Part shown: positions 45,708 to 53,840 of the stretch, one piece after another
Layout: every line of letters begins with the position of its first letter
Numbering within the stretch: the first letter of the stretch is position 1
Source: Streptomyces parvus
GTDB taxonomy: Bacteria > Actinomycetota > Actinomycetes > Streptomycetales > Streptomycetaceae
DNA length: 64,000 nt
Direction: 5' to 3'
Assembly (NCBI RefSeq): GCF_014648875.1
Contig: NZ_BMRY01000002.1
Location: 682,001-746,000 of the forward strand
The notes under the pieces: model-generated
The model's input: the letters and a program-made list of their open reading frames with translations, nothing else
What the model was told of the DNA's origin: nothing
Database searches by the model: none
Program-made: the position numbers and the translations under genes

Positions 45708-47918
45708 ATGGAGGTTCCAGGAGCCGGGCGGAATCGTCGGATCGGGCCGTACGCGCTGCTCGGAAGCGGGCGCACGGTCGGCGGCGGCGAACTCTTCGCG
45801 GCCCGCACGGACGAGGGGCTGCTGGTCACGGTCACGGTCGTGGGGCCCGAACCGGCCGCGAACCCGGAGTTCCGGGACCGGTTACGAGCCGCCGTCGAGG
45901 CAGCACGGAGACTGTCCGGAGCCTTCCTCGTACCGGTGGTGGATGCCGACGCCGACGCCCCGGTTCCCTGGGTGGCGACCCGGTTCACCGCCGGACTGCC
46001 GCTCCGGCACGCGGTGGACCGGCACGGCGCCCTGGGAGAACCGGCTCTGCGCGTGCTCGCCGACGGCCTGGCCCGGGCCCTGGCCGTACTCCACGGGGCA
46101 GGAACAGTCCACGGTGAGGTGGATCCGGACTCGGTGCTGCTGACCATGGACGGCCCCCGCATCGGCACCCTGGGGCTGGTGGGAGCCACCGCGAGTCCGC
46201 CACCGTCGCCCACGGACGACATGTTCGGCCTCGGATCGACCGTGCTGTACGCCGCTTCCGGAGGTGAGCAGGACACGGACGCCCTGCCCGCGTCGCTGCG
46301 CGAGGTCATCGGCGGCTGCCTGTACCGGGAACCGTCGGACCGCCCCACGGCCGAGCAGCTCGTCGACTACCTGGAGCATCAGGGGCTGCCCGCACCGGAA
46401 GGCGGATGGCTGGCACCGGCGGTGACCGCCGACATGGCGGCGGCGGCCGCGGCGGTCGGCTCCGCCCGTGCCGTCCAGGTCCCCGTTCCGCCACGGCCGG
46501 TCCGCGCCCCCGGGACAGGTGTCAGCCGCCGCAACCTGATCATCTCGCTGGCCGGGGGCGCGGCGCTGCTCGGTGGAGGGGCGGCGGCACTGGCGTTCTC
46601 CGGCGACTCGTCCCCGCCTCCCGAGGGCCGGGCGGGCGGACCCGGGACCACCGCGCGGCCCACCCGCCCGTCGGGTGCGCGCACCACGTCCGCCCCCTCC
46701 CCGTCGAGGTCATCGGCGGACGGGCCGGAACCGGTCGTGCTGGCCGGGCCCGACGCCGTCAAGGCCTGGTCACGGACCGGGAAGCGCGCCCCCACCTGTC
46801 TGGAGGCCTCCGACAAGGTGGTCATGGTGGTCACGGACAAGGCCACCTCGTTCTTGGAGGCCGCGAGCGGAGACCGCGCGTTCGAAGCGCTCAACGCGAG
46901 GAAGACCTTCGGTGCGAACTCGAGCCACCACCCCACGGCCTACGCGGACGGAGTGTTCTACCTGTTCTGCGAGACGCCGGGGCAGTTCGACCTGCTGGCG
47001 GCGTTCGACGCCGCCGACGGGAAGGTGAAGTGGGCGGTCAGCCTCGCCGCGAGCGACCCGGGCGGGGCCAAGATCGTGTCGAACTACGGCAGGCAGTACC
47101 TGGCGGCTTCGGGCGGCACCGTCTACGTATGCGGCTTGGTGCGCGACGGGAAGTTCTCGGTCGAGGCCCCGAAGACCGGCTACATCCGGGCGTTGTCCGC
47201 CACCACCGGGAAGAAGCTGTGGCAGGTGCAGGGCACGGACATCAACAACGTGCTCGTGCCGCCCTCCGGTTCCCGTCTGCTGGCCGCCTCGGCCGTCCCG
47301 GCGAAGCAGCCCGGCCGGGTCCAGATGATCGACGCCGCCAGGAAGGGCGCCCGCGGCTGGAAGGTGCCCCTGCGCTATCCCTCGGACTACTTCGGCAGCG
47401 GCTGGCCGCTGACCAGTTACGCGGACGGGAACTTCCTCTTCGCCGGCGGCAAGGGCGACACGCTCTCCGTCGTCGACGCGGCCACGGGAACCGAGAAGTG
47501 GCATCAGCGCTTCGAGGCGAGGAACGGGGACCGGGTCAGCGTGGGAGCGCCGTTCTCCAGCCTGGACGGCGCGACCGTCTACGTACCGGTCGGCAGCGAA
47601 CTGGTGGCCCTGGCCACGGCCGATGGCACGCCCCGGTGGATCGCGACGCTCGACGGCGCCAGTGACTCGGGCGGTGCCAACCTCTTCAAGGCATCCCTCG
47701 GGCTGGGCGGCAGAGAGGCGCAGTGTTCGGCCGACACCGTCTTCGCCACGGACAGCGCCAAGACGTTGTGGGCCATCGACGCGGCCACCGGCAGGGCCAG
47801 ATGGAAGTACAGCGACCCGAGCCAGCCCGACGTGGGCTTCCGGTGGACGGTGGGCGGCGACCGGGTGTTCATCGCCTCCCACCTGACGATGACCGCGATC
47901 GCGGCTGATGGGCGCTGA
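45708..47918 (+). CDS. Membrane-anchored pseudokinase with PQQ-type beta-propeller
   Basis: A 736-residue protein. Residues 10-225 have a Ser/Thr kinase fold: glycine loop LLGSGRTVGGGELFAAR, late helices ending EPSDRPTAEQLVDYL. The catalytic residues are lost: no Lys in the VTVTVV strand, the HRD-loop reads VHGEVDPDSVLL, and DFG is GTLGL. A transmembrane helix (about 276-298) and Pro/Ser/Thr spacer lead to a PQQ-like propeller (about 345-736) with repeats such as AATGTEKWHQRF, TADGTPRWIATL and AATGRARWKYS. It starts ten bases after the TIR gene and is co-transcribed. Probably a sensor or scaffold between outside signal and TIR/STAND partners. Confidence 0.83.
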   Translation: MEVPGAGRNRRIGPYALLGSGRTVGGGELFAARTDEGLLVTVTVVGPEPAANPEFRDRLRAAVEAARRLSGAFLVPVVDADADAPVPWVATRFTAGLPLRHAVDRHGALGEPALRVLADGLARALAVLHGAGTVHGEVDPDSVLLTMDGPRIGTLGLVGATASPPPSPTDDMFGLGSTVLYAASGGEQDTDALPASLREVIGGCLYREPSDRPTAEQLVDYLEHQGLPAPEGGWLAPAVTADMAAAAAAVGSARAVQVPVPPRPVRAPGTGVSRRNLIISLAGGAALLGGGAAALAFSGDSSPPPEGRAGGPGTTARPTRPSGARTTSAPSPSRSSADGPEPVVLAGPDAVKAWSRTGKRAPTCLEASDKVVMVVTDKATSFLEAASGDRAFEALNARKTFGANSSHHPTAYADGVFYLFCETPGQFDLLAAFDAADGKVKWAVSLAASDPGGAKIVSNYGRQYLAASGGTVYVCGLVRDGKFSVEAPKTGYIRALSATTGKKLWQVQGTDINNVLVPPSGSRLLAASAVPAKQPGRVQMIDAARKGARGWKVPLRYPSDYFGSGWPLTSYADGNFLFAGGKGDTLSVVDAATGTEKWHQRFEARNGDRVSVGAPFSSLDGATVYVPVGSELVALATADGTPRWIATLDGASDSGGANLFKASLGLGGREAQCSADTVFATDSAKTLWAIDAATGRARWKYSDPSQPDVGFRWTVGGDRVFIASHLTMTAIAADGR

Positions 47919-47998
47919 GAGCGGCTGATGGGCGTTGAGACGGCCGGCGCGCGTTGAGAGCGCCGACGCGCGCTGAGGAACAGGGAGAAGAAGAGGAC

Positions 47999-48034
47999 AT
48001 GGACACGAGCGTCACCAGGGGCGGCCGGCCGTGA
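47999..48034 (+). CDS. 11-codon minicistron coupled to the STAND gene
   Basis: ATG 47999, behind a strong GGGAGAAGAAGAGG ribosome site, opens MDTSVTRGGRP and stops at TGA 48032-48034. That stop overlaps the GTG start of the STAND gene (GTGA). Ribosomes finishing the minicistron could reinitiate on the GTG, so it may set the level of the large protein. The STAND gene has only a modest AGGGG of its own. Confidence 0.5.
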   Translation: MDTSVTRGGRP

Positions 48035-51000
48035 CGGAGAACAGCACCGGCGCCCCGCCGCCCCCCGCCAGGCCGCCCCGCTGGCAGCCGAGGAATCAGC
48101 AGGGGAGTGTGACCGGCGGCGGCAGCCTCTACCAGGCGGGCCGGGACCTCCACGTCCGCCACGGTGACGAGGGACGCAGAACCGTGCCCGGTCCGGGTGC
48201 CGACCGGGTGCAGTGCCCGTATCCGGGCTTGGCCCCGTTCAGCGCCGAGCACCGGCAGTGGTTCCACGGCCGCGAACGCATGGTCCACCTCGTGTGCGAG
48301 CGGATGGACGCCCGCATGCGGGAGGGCGGGCCCCTGGTGCTGATCGGCCCTTCGGGGGCCGGCAAGTCGTCCCTGCTCGCGGCCGGGGTGCTGCCGGCCC
48401 TCGACGAGGGCCGGCTTCCGGTGGCGGGTTCCAGCACCTGGCCCCGGCTGCTGCTCACCCCGACGGCCTCCCCGGCCCAGGCGGTGGCGGCCGCCGCCGG
48501 GCTCGACGCCGAGACCGCCCGGCGGACCGTGCCGACGTGGCGGGCCGACCCCGCACGGTGTGTGGCCGAACTGCGAGAGATCACCGCGGCCGAAGAGACG
48601 GCCGAAGAGACGGTGTCCACCGACCGGACCCCTTCCACGGGTCTGGTCGTCGTGGTCGACCAGTTCGAGGAGGTCTTCACGGCCTGCGGCGACGAGACCG
48701 AACGGGAATGGCTCATCGACGTGCTCGACCGTCTCGCCCGGCCCGAGGGCGGTGCGGTCGTGGTGCTGGGGGTACGCGCGGACTTCTACGCCGCCTGTAC
48801 AGCTCATCCGCAGCTCCGGGCGGCGCTCCGGGCCGGACCGGTCCTGCTGGAGCCGATGACGCAGGCCGAACTCAAGGACGCGATCCGGCGCCCCGCCGCC
48901 GATGTCGGACTCGACGTCGAGGACGGCCTGGTGGAGGTACTGCTGGCGGACCTGGGCGCGGTGGACGGGCCGGCCGGTACGGGCGGCACGGGACGGCTGC
49001 CCCTGCTCGCGCACGCGCTGCGCGCCACCTGGCAGCAGCGTCACGGTCACACACTCACCGTGGACGGATACCGGGTGACCGGCGGCATCCAGGGCGCCAT
49101 CGCCACCACGGCGAACCGGCTCTACGACACTCTGCCGCCGCCCTGCCACGAGGCCGCACGGTGGGTGTTCCTGCGCCTCGTGATCGTCGGGCGGGACGCC
49201 GACGACAGCCGCCGCCGTGTCCGGGACGACGAACTGCTGCGTAACGCACCGGACCCGGAGGCCGCCGCCAGAGTCCTGGACGACTTCACCCGGGGCCGGT
49301 TGCTGACACGGGACCGGGACACGGTCGTGATGACGCATGAGGTGCTCATCCGCGCCTGGCCCCGGCTGCGGGGCTGGATCGAGCACGACCGCAACGGGAA
49401 CCTCGTACGACAGGAGGTGGAGGAGGCGGCCGCGGCCTGGGAACAGGCCGGCCGGGAGGCCGCCGCGCTGTATCGCGGAAACCGGCTGGCGGCCGCCCTG
49501 GCCTGGTCGGAGACGCGTGGTACGGAACTCAGCGGCTCCGCACGGGCGTTCCTGGCGGCCGCCCACCGCCACCAGCGGCGTGGGCAGCACATGCGGCGCG
49601 CGGCGGTCGCCACCATCACCGCCCTGGCCGTCATCGCCTCGGCGGTTGCGGTGTTCGCCTTCCGGCAGGAGTCCCAGGCCAGGGCCGCCACCGCACGAGC
49701 CGAGGAGGACCGCGACAAGGCCATCAACGCCGCGGTCACCTCCGCGTCCGTACAGCTGGCGCCGACCGACCCCTCGCTGTCCGCCCAACTCGCGCTGACC
49801 TCCTACCGCATGGAGCCGACGGCGGACGCGGCGTCCCGGCTCATCACGACCGTGAACACACCCTTGGCCACCCGGCTTCCCGGCCCACCGGACTGGGTGC
49901 AAACCGTGGCCTACAGCCCCGACGGGCACATGCTGGCGGCCGGGAACCTCCGCCAGAACCTCGTCCGGCTGTGGGACGTCTCCGATCCCGGACGCCCGGT
50001 CGCGCTGGACCGGCCCGTGCCGGTGGACCGTTCCGTGACGTCGATCCGGTCGCTCGCGTTCAGCCCGGACGGCCGGGTGCTGGCCATCGCCGGCCACACC
50101 ACCGACCACGGCGACGGCGGTTCCGGAGGATTCACCGAACTGTGGAGCCTGACCAGCCCCAGCCACCCCGTCCTGCTCGGACGGCTGAAGAGTCCTGGCG
50201 TCGAGGGCTTCGACGCCGCGACGTCCGTCGAGTCGCTGGCGTTCAGCCCCGACGGCCGGACGCTGGCGGCCGGATGGCACGCGGGCCTGGTCAGCCTGTG
50301 GGACGTCACCCGCCCCGACGACGCCCGCCCCGTGGGGAAGCCGGTGAACCTCCATTGCCCCGATGTCTTCTCCCGCTGGATCGCCTTCAGTCCCGCCGGA
50401 CACACCTTGGCCGCGGCATGCGGCGACGAAGACGGCACGATCGGCCTGTGGGACCTCACCGCCCCGGACCGTCCCGACCGCGGCGGAACTGTGAAGGCCG
50501 GGAGTCCCGTCAACGCTCTCGCGTTCAGTCCCGACGGCCGGACCTTGGCCGCCGGGGCGAGGGACAGCGCGGTCCACCTGTGGAAGGGGGCCGACACCGA
50601 CCGCCCCACCCGCCTGGGCAACCCGTTGAAAGGCCCCACTCAGCCCTTCATATCGGTGGCGTTCAGCCCCGACGGAACCACCCTCGCGGCGGGCAGCGCC
50701 GACCACAGCATCCACCTGTGGAACGTCACCCACCCCAAGACCATCACCCTCCTGGGCCGACCGCTGACCGGCCCGGGTTCCCAGGTCACCGACGTGGTGT
50801 TCAGCCCGGACAGCCGGACTCTCGCCGCCGGCAACTCCGACGGCAACGTCGACCTGTGGAGCCTGCCGCCGACCCGGATCCCCGGCGCGGGAGGGAACGT
50901 GGCGTCCGTGGCGTTCAGCCCGGACGGACGCACCCTGGCCGCGGCGAACCAGAACGCGACCGTCTCCCTGTGGAACACCGCCGACCCGAACAACCCGGTT

Positions 51001-51939
51001 CCGCGCGGCGAGCCGCTCGTGGGCCGGAAGGAACCGGTCAACGCCGTGGCCTTCAGCCCGGACGGACGTACCTTGGCGGCAGGCGACAGCGGTGGCAACG
51101 TCACCCTGTGGAACATGGCCGACCCCGGCCGTCCCGTCCGGCTGTCCGAACCCCTCACCGGAGCGGACGGGCTGATCCTCGCCGTCGCGTTCAGCCCCGA
51201 CGGCAACACGCTGGCCGCTGCCGGGGACCACAAGAACGGCAGAATCGCCCTGTGGGACGTCAGCGATCCCGCACACCCCGTCTCCGCGTCCGGCGTTTCC
51301 GGCTCGGGCGGGAAGTCCGTCCTGTCCCTGGCCTTCAGCCCCGACGGATCGGTCCTGGCGGCCGGCGGCGACGGAAGCAACGGCACCGTCGGACTGTGGA
51401 GCACCGAGCAACCCGGAGCCCGCATCGGGAAGAAGATCGAGCAGCCGGCCGCCACCAGCACCTGGGTGGCGTTCAGCCCGGACGGGCGTACCCTCGCCAC
51501 CGGGAACAGCCGCGGCGTCATCACCCTCTGGGACTCCACCGACCCCCACCACCTCAAGAAGCGCAGGGGCAAGCCGTTGATCGTCCCCGGCGGCAGCCTG
51601 TGGTCCGTGGAGTTCAGCCCGGACGGGAAGACGCTCGCGGCGGGCGGCCACACCGACAACGGAACCATCCACCGGTGGAACGTCACCGATCCGGACCATC
51701 CCGCCCCCATCGGACAGCCGCTGACCGTGGAGACCGGGTTCGTCGCCGTTCTGGCGTTCAGCCCCGACAGCCGCACCCTGGCGGCCACCACCGACGACGG
51801 CGTGGCCACCCTCTGGGACCTCGATGTCGAGTCCTCCATCAACCGTATCTGCGCCGCGAGTTCGGGTGCGCTGGGCCAGGAGGAATGGCAGCGGTACGTC
51901 GGCCGGCCGCCCTACGATCCGCCCTGCGAGAAGTCCTAG
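48031..51939 (+). CDS. nSTAND1-type NTPase with 14 WD40 repeats (NLR-like sensor)
   Basis: A 1302-residue signal-transduction ATPase. Residues 27-45 (VTGGGSLYQAGRDLHVRHG) carry the motif shared with the TIR protein. The STAND module follows (about 60-500): CPYPGLAPF entry segment, Walker A GPSGAGKSSLL (106-116), Walker B VVVVDQFEEVF (207-217), arginine finger region GVRADFY, winged-helix VVMTHEVLIRAWPRL. A transmembrane helix is at about 524-546. Fourteen WD40 repeats (about 625-1275, most with FSPDG-x-x-LAAG) form two seven-bladed propellers for ligand sensing. By STAND logic, ligand binding drives oligomerisation and nucleates the TIR partner. Tail-to-tail overlap of four bases with the next gene. 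Confidence 0.9.
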   Translation: MTENSTGAPPPPARPPRWQPRNQQGSVTGGGSLYQAGRDLHVRHGDEGRRTVPGPGADRVQCPYPGLAPFSAEHRQWFHGRERMVHLVCERMDARMREGGPLVLIGPSGAGKSSLLAAGVLPALDEGRLPVAGSSTWPRLLLTPTASPAQAVAAAAGLDAETARRTVPTWRADPARCVAELREITAAEETAEETVSTDRTPSTGLVVVVDQFEEVFTACGDETEREWLIDVLDRLARPEGGAVVVLGVRADFYAACTAHPQLRAALRAGPVLLEPMTQAELKDAIRRPAADVGLDVEDGLVEVLLADLGAVDGPAGTGGTGRLPLLAHALRATWQQRHGHTLTVDGYRVTGGIQGAIATTANRLYDTLPPPCHEAARWVFLRLVIVGRDADDSRRRVRDDELLRNAPDPEAAARVLDDFTRGRLLTRDRDTVVMTHEVLIRAWPRLRGWIEHDRNGNLVRQEVEEAAAAWEQAGREAAALYRGNRLAAALAWSETRGTELSGSARAFLAAAHRHQRRGQHMRRAAVATITALAVIASAVAVFAFRQESQARAATARAEEDRDKAINAAVTSASVQLAPTDPSLSAQLALTSYRMEPTADAASRLITTVNTPLATRLPGPPDWVQTVAYSPDGHMLAAGNLRQNLVRLWDVSDPGRPVALDRPVPVDRSVTSIRSLAFSPDGRVLAIAGHTTDHGDGGSGGFTELWSLTSPSHPVLLGRLKSPGVEGFDAATSVESLAFSPDGRTLAAGWHAGLVSLWDVTRPDDARPVGKPVNLHCPDVFSRWIAFSPAGHTLAAACGDEDGTIGLWDLTAPDRPDRGGTVKAGSPVNALAFSPDGRTLAAGARDSAVHLWKGADTDRPTRLGNPLKGPTQPFISVAFSPDGTTLAAGSADHSIHLWNVTHPKTITLLGRPLTGPGSQVTDVVFSPDSRTLAAGNSDGNVDLWSLPPTRIPGAGGNVASVAFSPDGRTLAAANQNATVSLWNTADPNNPVPRGEPLVGRKEPVNAVAFSPDGRTLAAGDSGGNVTLWNMADPGRPVRLSEPLTGADGLILAVAFSPDGNTLAAAGDHKNGRIALWDVSDPAHPVSASGVSGSGGKSVLSLAFSPDGSVLAAGGDGSNGTVGLWSTEQPGARIGKKIEQPAATSTWVAFSPDGRTLATGNSRGVITLWDSTDPHHLKKRRGKPLIVPGGSLWSVEFSPDGKTLAAGGHTDNGTIHRWNVTDPDHPAPIGQPLTVETGFVAVLAFSPDSRTLAATTDDGVATLWDLDVESSINRICAASSGALGQEEWQRYVGRPPYDPPCEKS

Positions 51940-52262
51940 GGGGCTCCGGTGCCGGTCCGTCCTCCGCCGTCGGCGGCTCCGGGGCCCGGCCCGTGCGGGC
52001 GGCCGTCGCCGTGGTCCGGTTCGTACGGTGGGACGTCACGGCCCGGCTGGTAGTGCGGGCCCTGGCGCATCCGGTACGTGATCACGCCGAGGTCCACCAC
52101 CGCGAGCAGCAGCACCACCGCGCAGGCCGCCGCCCAGCCCGGCCGCCCGTTCATCGAGAAGGCCACCAGGCCGAAGAGGGCCCAGACCGTTCCCCACAGG
52201 CTCAGCCAGAGCCGCATCCGGAGAGGACTGCGGGCGGTCACGGGTTCACTGCCCGTACGCAT
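51936..52262 (-). CDS. Small two-TM membrane protein (DUF6343-like)
   Basis: A 108-residue protein with two transmembrane segments (about 17-36 RLWLSLWGTVWALFGLVAF, 43-63 WAAACAVVLLLAVVDLGVIT) and a Gly/Pro-rich cytoplasmic tail with GPHYQPGRDVPPYEP. I think it belongs to the Streptomyces DUF6343 family; function unknown. ATG 52262 is chosen because MRTGSEPVTARSPLR is the conserved start. It converges with the STAND gene and marks the right edge of the accessory island. Confidence 0.7.
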   Translation of the reverse strand: MRTGSEPVTARSPLRMRLWLSLWGTVWALFGLVAFSMNGRPGWAAACAVVLLLAVVDLGVITYRMRQGPHYQPGRDVPPYEPDHGDGRPHGPGPGAADGGGRTGTGAP

Positions 52263-52395
52263 GGCGATCACCTCACTCTCCAGCATGGACCCACCCGGCG
52301 GCGGAACGAAGAGCGGCGGACGGAACGGGAGGAGCGGCGGACGGAACGGTGAGGGAGGCGGGGAACCGCGCCCGGTGGCGGCTCGTTCCTCCTCC

Positions 52396-53094
52396 ATGGG
52401 CGAATCACTGGTCCGTGAGGGGTACGCGGGGACGGGTCCCGGAGCCATCACGCCGGACGGATGCGCGGTGGAGCTGTATCGCCGGCTGGCCGTCGGCGAG
52501 GAGCCGGACGTGATCGCGGGTGCGACCCCCGAGGGGGCGAGCATTCTCGAACTGGGCTGCGGGGCGGGCCGGGTGACCCACCCGCTGGTGGAGCGCGGGT
52601 TCCGGGTAACGGCGGTGGACGAGTCGCCGGAGATGCTGGCGGAGATCGTCGGGGCACGTACGGTGCGCAGTCCCATCGAGTCGCTGGACCTGGGGGACGA
52701 GCGGTTCGATGTGGTGCTGCTCGGCTCGTTCCTGGTCCACGCGGGCGAGCACCGGGTGCGCGACGGGATGCTGCGCGTCTGCCGCGCCCATGTGCGGGAC
52801 GGCGGGATCGTCCTCGTCCAGCGCGAGGGCGTGGCGCACCGCTCGGAGCTGCCGTGGGAGCGGACCGACCCGTCCGGGTGCCTGGTCCGGATCGTCGCCG
52901 CGGAGCCGGTGGGTGACGGGGTGCGCTCGGTGCGCGCCGAGTATCACTTCGACGACGCGCGGTGGACGCAGACCTTCCTGTCGCGGGAGCTGTCCGACGA
53001 GGACCTCGCCGGGCACCTCGCGGCGGCCGGGCTCGCGGTGGACCGCACCCTCACCGACGACGGCACCTGGCTGCTGGCCCGCCCGGCGCTCTGA
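52396..53094 (+). CDS. Class I SAM-dependent methyltransferase
   Basis: A 232-residue methyltransferase with motif I ILELGCGAGRVTHPLVERG (about 55-73), VTAVDESPEML, FDVVLLGSFLVH and a C-terminal seventh strand (TWLLARPAL). Substrate unknown. The ATG at 52396 is chosen because the frame upstream is repetitive Gly/Arg coding without sense. Divergent from the small membrane protein and convergent with the lipoprotein gene. Confidence 0.85.
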   Translation: MGESLVREGYAGTGPGAITPDGCAVELYRRLAVGEEPDVIAGATPEGASILELGCGAGRVTHPLVERGFRVTAVDESPEMLAEIVGARTVRSPIESLDLGDERFDVVLLGSFLVHAGEHRVRDGMLRVCRAHVRDGGIVLVQREGVAHRSELPWERTDPSGCLVRIVAAEPVGDGVRSVRAEYHFDDARWTQTFLSRELSDEDLAGHLAAAGLAVDRTLTDDGTWLLARPAL

Positions 53095-53119
53095 CCGGGC
53101 AGGTCTTCGGTTCGCGGGG

Positions 53120-53473
53120 TCAGTGCACGAAGCTGTAGCTGCGCCACGGGCCGCTGCCCGGCGCCGTGACGTCGCTGAAGCGGGTCGGCACATAGGTCGT
53201 CCCCCGGCCCGTGCAGTCACGGGTGCGGTAGAGGATCACGTCGACCAGCGTCCCGTTCTCCACCTCGTGGGCTCCCGCAGGGGCGATCCGGTGGCAGCCG
53301 CGTACCGACGGGCTGTTCACCTGGATCACCGCTTCGCGCTCCGTCGTGTACGTCACCGGGCCCACCGCGGTGCGGCCGAGCCCGGAGCAGCCCGTGGCGG
53401 CGAGGGCGAGCAGCGAGACTCCGGCGGCGAGGGCGAGGCGGCGTCGGCGGGGAACGGTAGCGGTCACGGACAT
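53120..53473 (-). CDS. Small secreted lipoprotein of unknown function
   Basis: A 117-residue protein with basic N-terminus, hydrophobic core and lipobox-like ATGC (Cys29). The mature part of about 88 residues has two further cysteines (GCHRIAP, DCTGRGT) that could form a disulfide, and ends WRSYSFVH. No family recognised. ATG 53473 gives the complete signal peptide. Confidence 0.75.
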   Translation of the reverse strand: MSVTATVPRRRRLALAAGVSLLALAATGCSGLGRTAVGPVTYTTEREAVIQVNSPSVRGCHRIAPAGAHEVENGTLVDVILYRTRDCTGRGTTYVPTRFSDVTAPGSGPWRSYSFVH

Positions 53474-53840
53474 GGGCGGGTCCTCGTCTGCTCGTCCGGT
53501 GCTCGTCCGGTGAAGTCGGTACGTCGGAAAAGACGTGCTGGCGCTGGCCACCCTGCCCGGCCCGGCGGCCCCCGGCATCCCGAGCGCGGCCGACCGGGCG
53601 AGCCGGGGAGGACGGGGGTCCGTCGGGCCCAGCCCCGCGGCCCTCACCGAGCGTGGCGGTCCGCTCCCGGAGCCGGGCGCGTACGGACGTACTCCCGGCC
53701 GGTCGATCGACCAGTCGATGCGCCGCTGAGCTGCGGTGATGCGGCGGGCGTCCGCAGTGTCAGACCTCCCGCCTAGACTCGCTGAGTCAGCACAATCCGT
53801 GCCGACGGAGACCGGGGATCGAGTGGGAGGGGGAGTGGAC
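53474..53840. other. Divergent intergenic region upstream of the SNF2 helicase
   Basis: A 367-base gap with no convincing gene. It contains a perfect 12-base palindrome GGTCGATCGACC (53701-53712), a -10-like TAGACT (53774-53779) about 60 bases before the helicase start, and GCTGA-G-TCAGC (53781-53791) directly after it, placed like an operator over the transcription start. No good -35 accompanies the -10. Confidence 0.45.

Noticed and set aside
49000..52350. Possible CRISPR-like or tandem DNA repeats in the STAND gene
   Set aside because: The periodicity is the codon-level repetition of WD40 blades with varied spacing and no identical repeat units.
49971..52352. A 793-codon frame overlapping the WD40 region
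   Set aside because: Out-of-frame shadow rich in Arg/Pro without domain features, fully overlapping the in-frame WD40 repeats.
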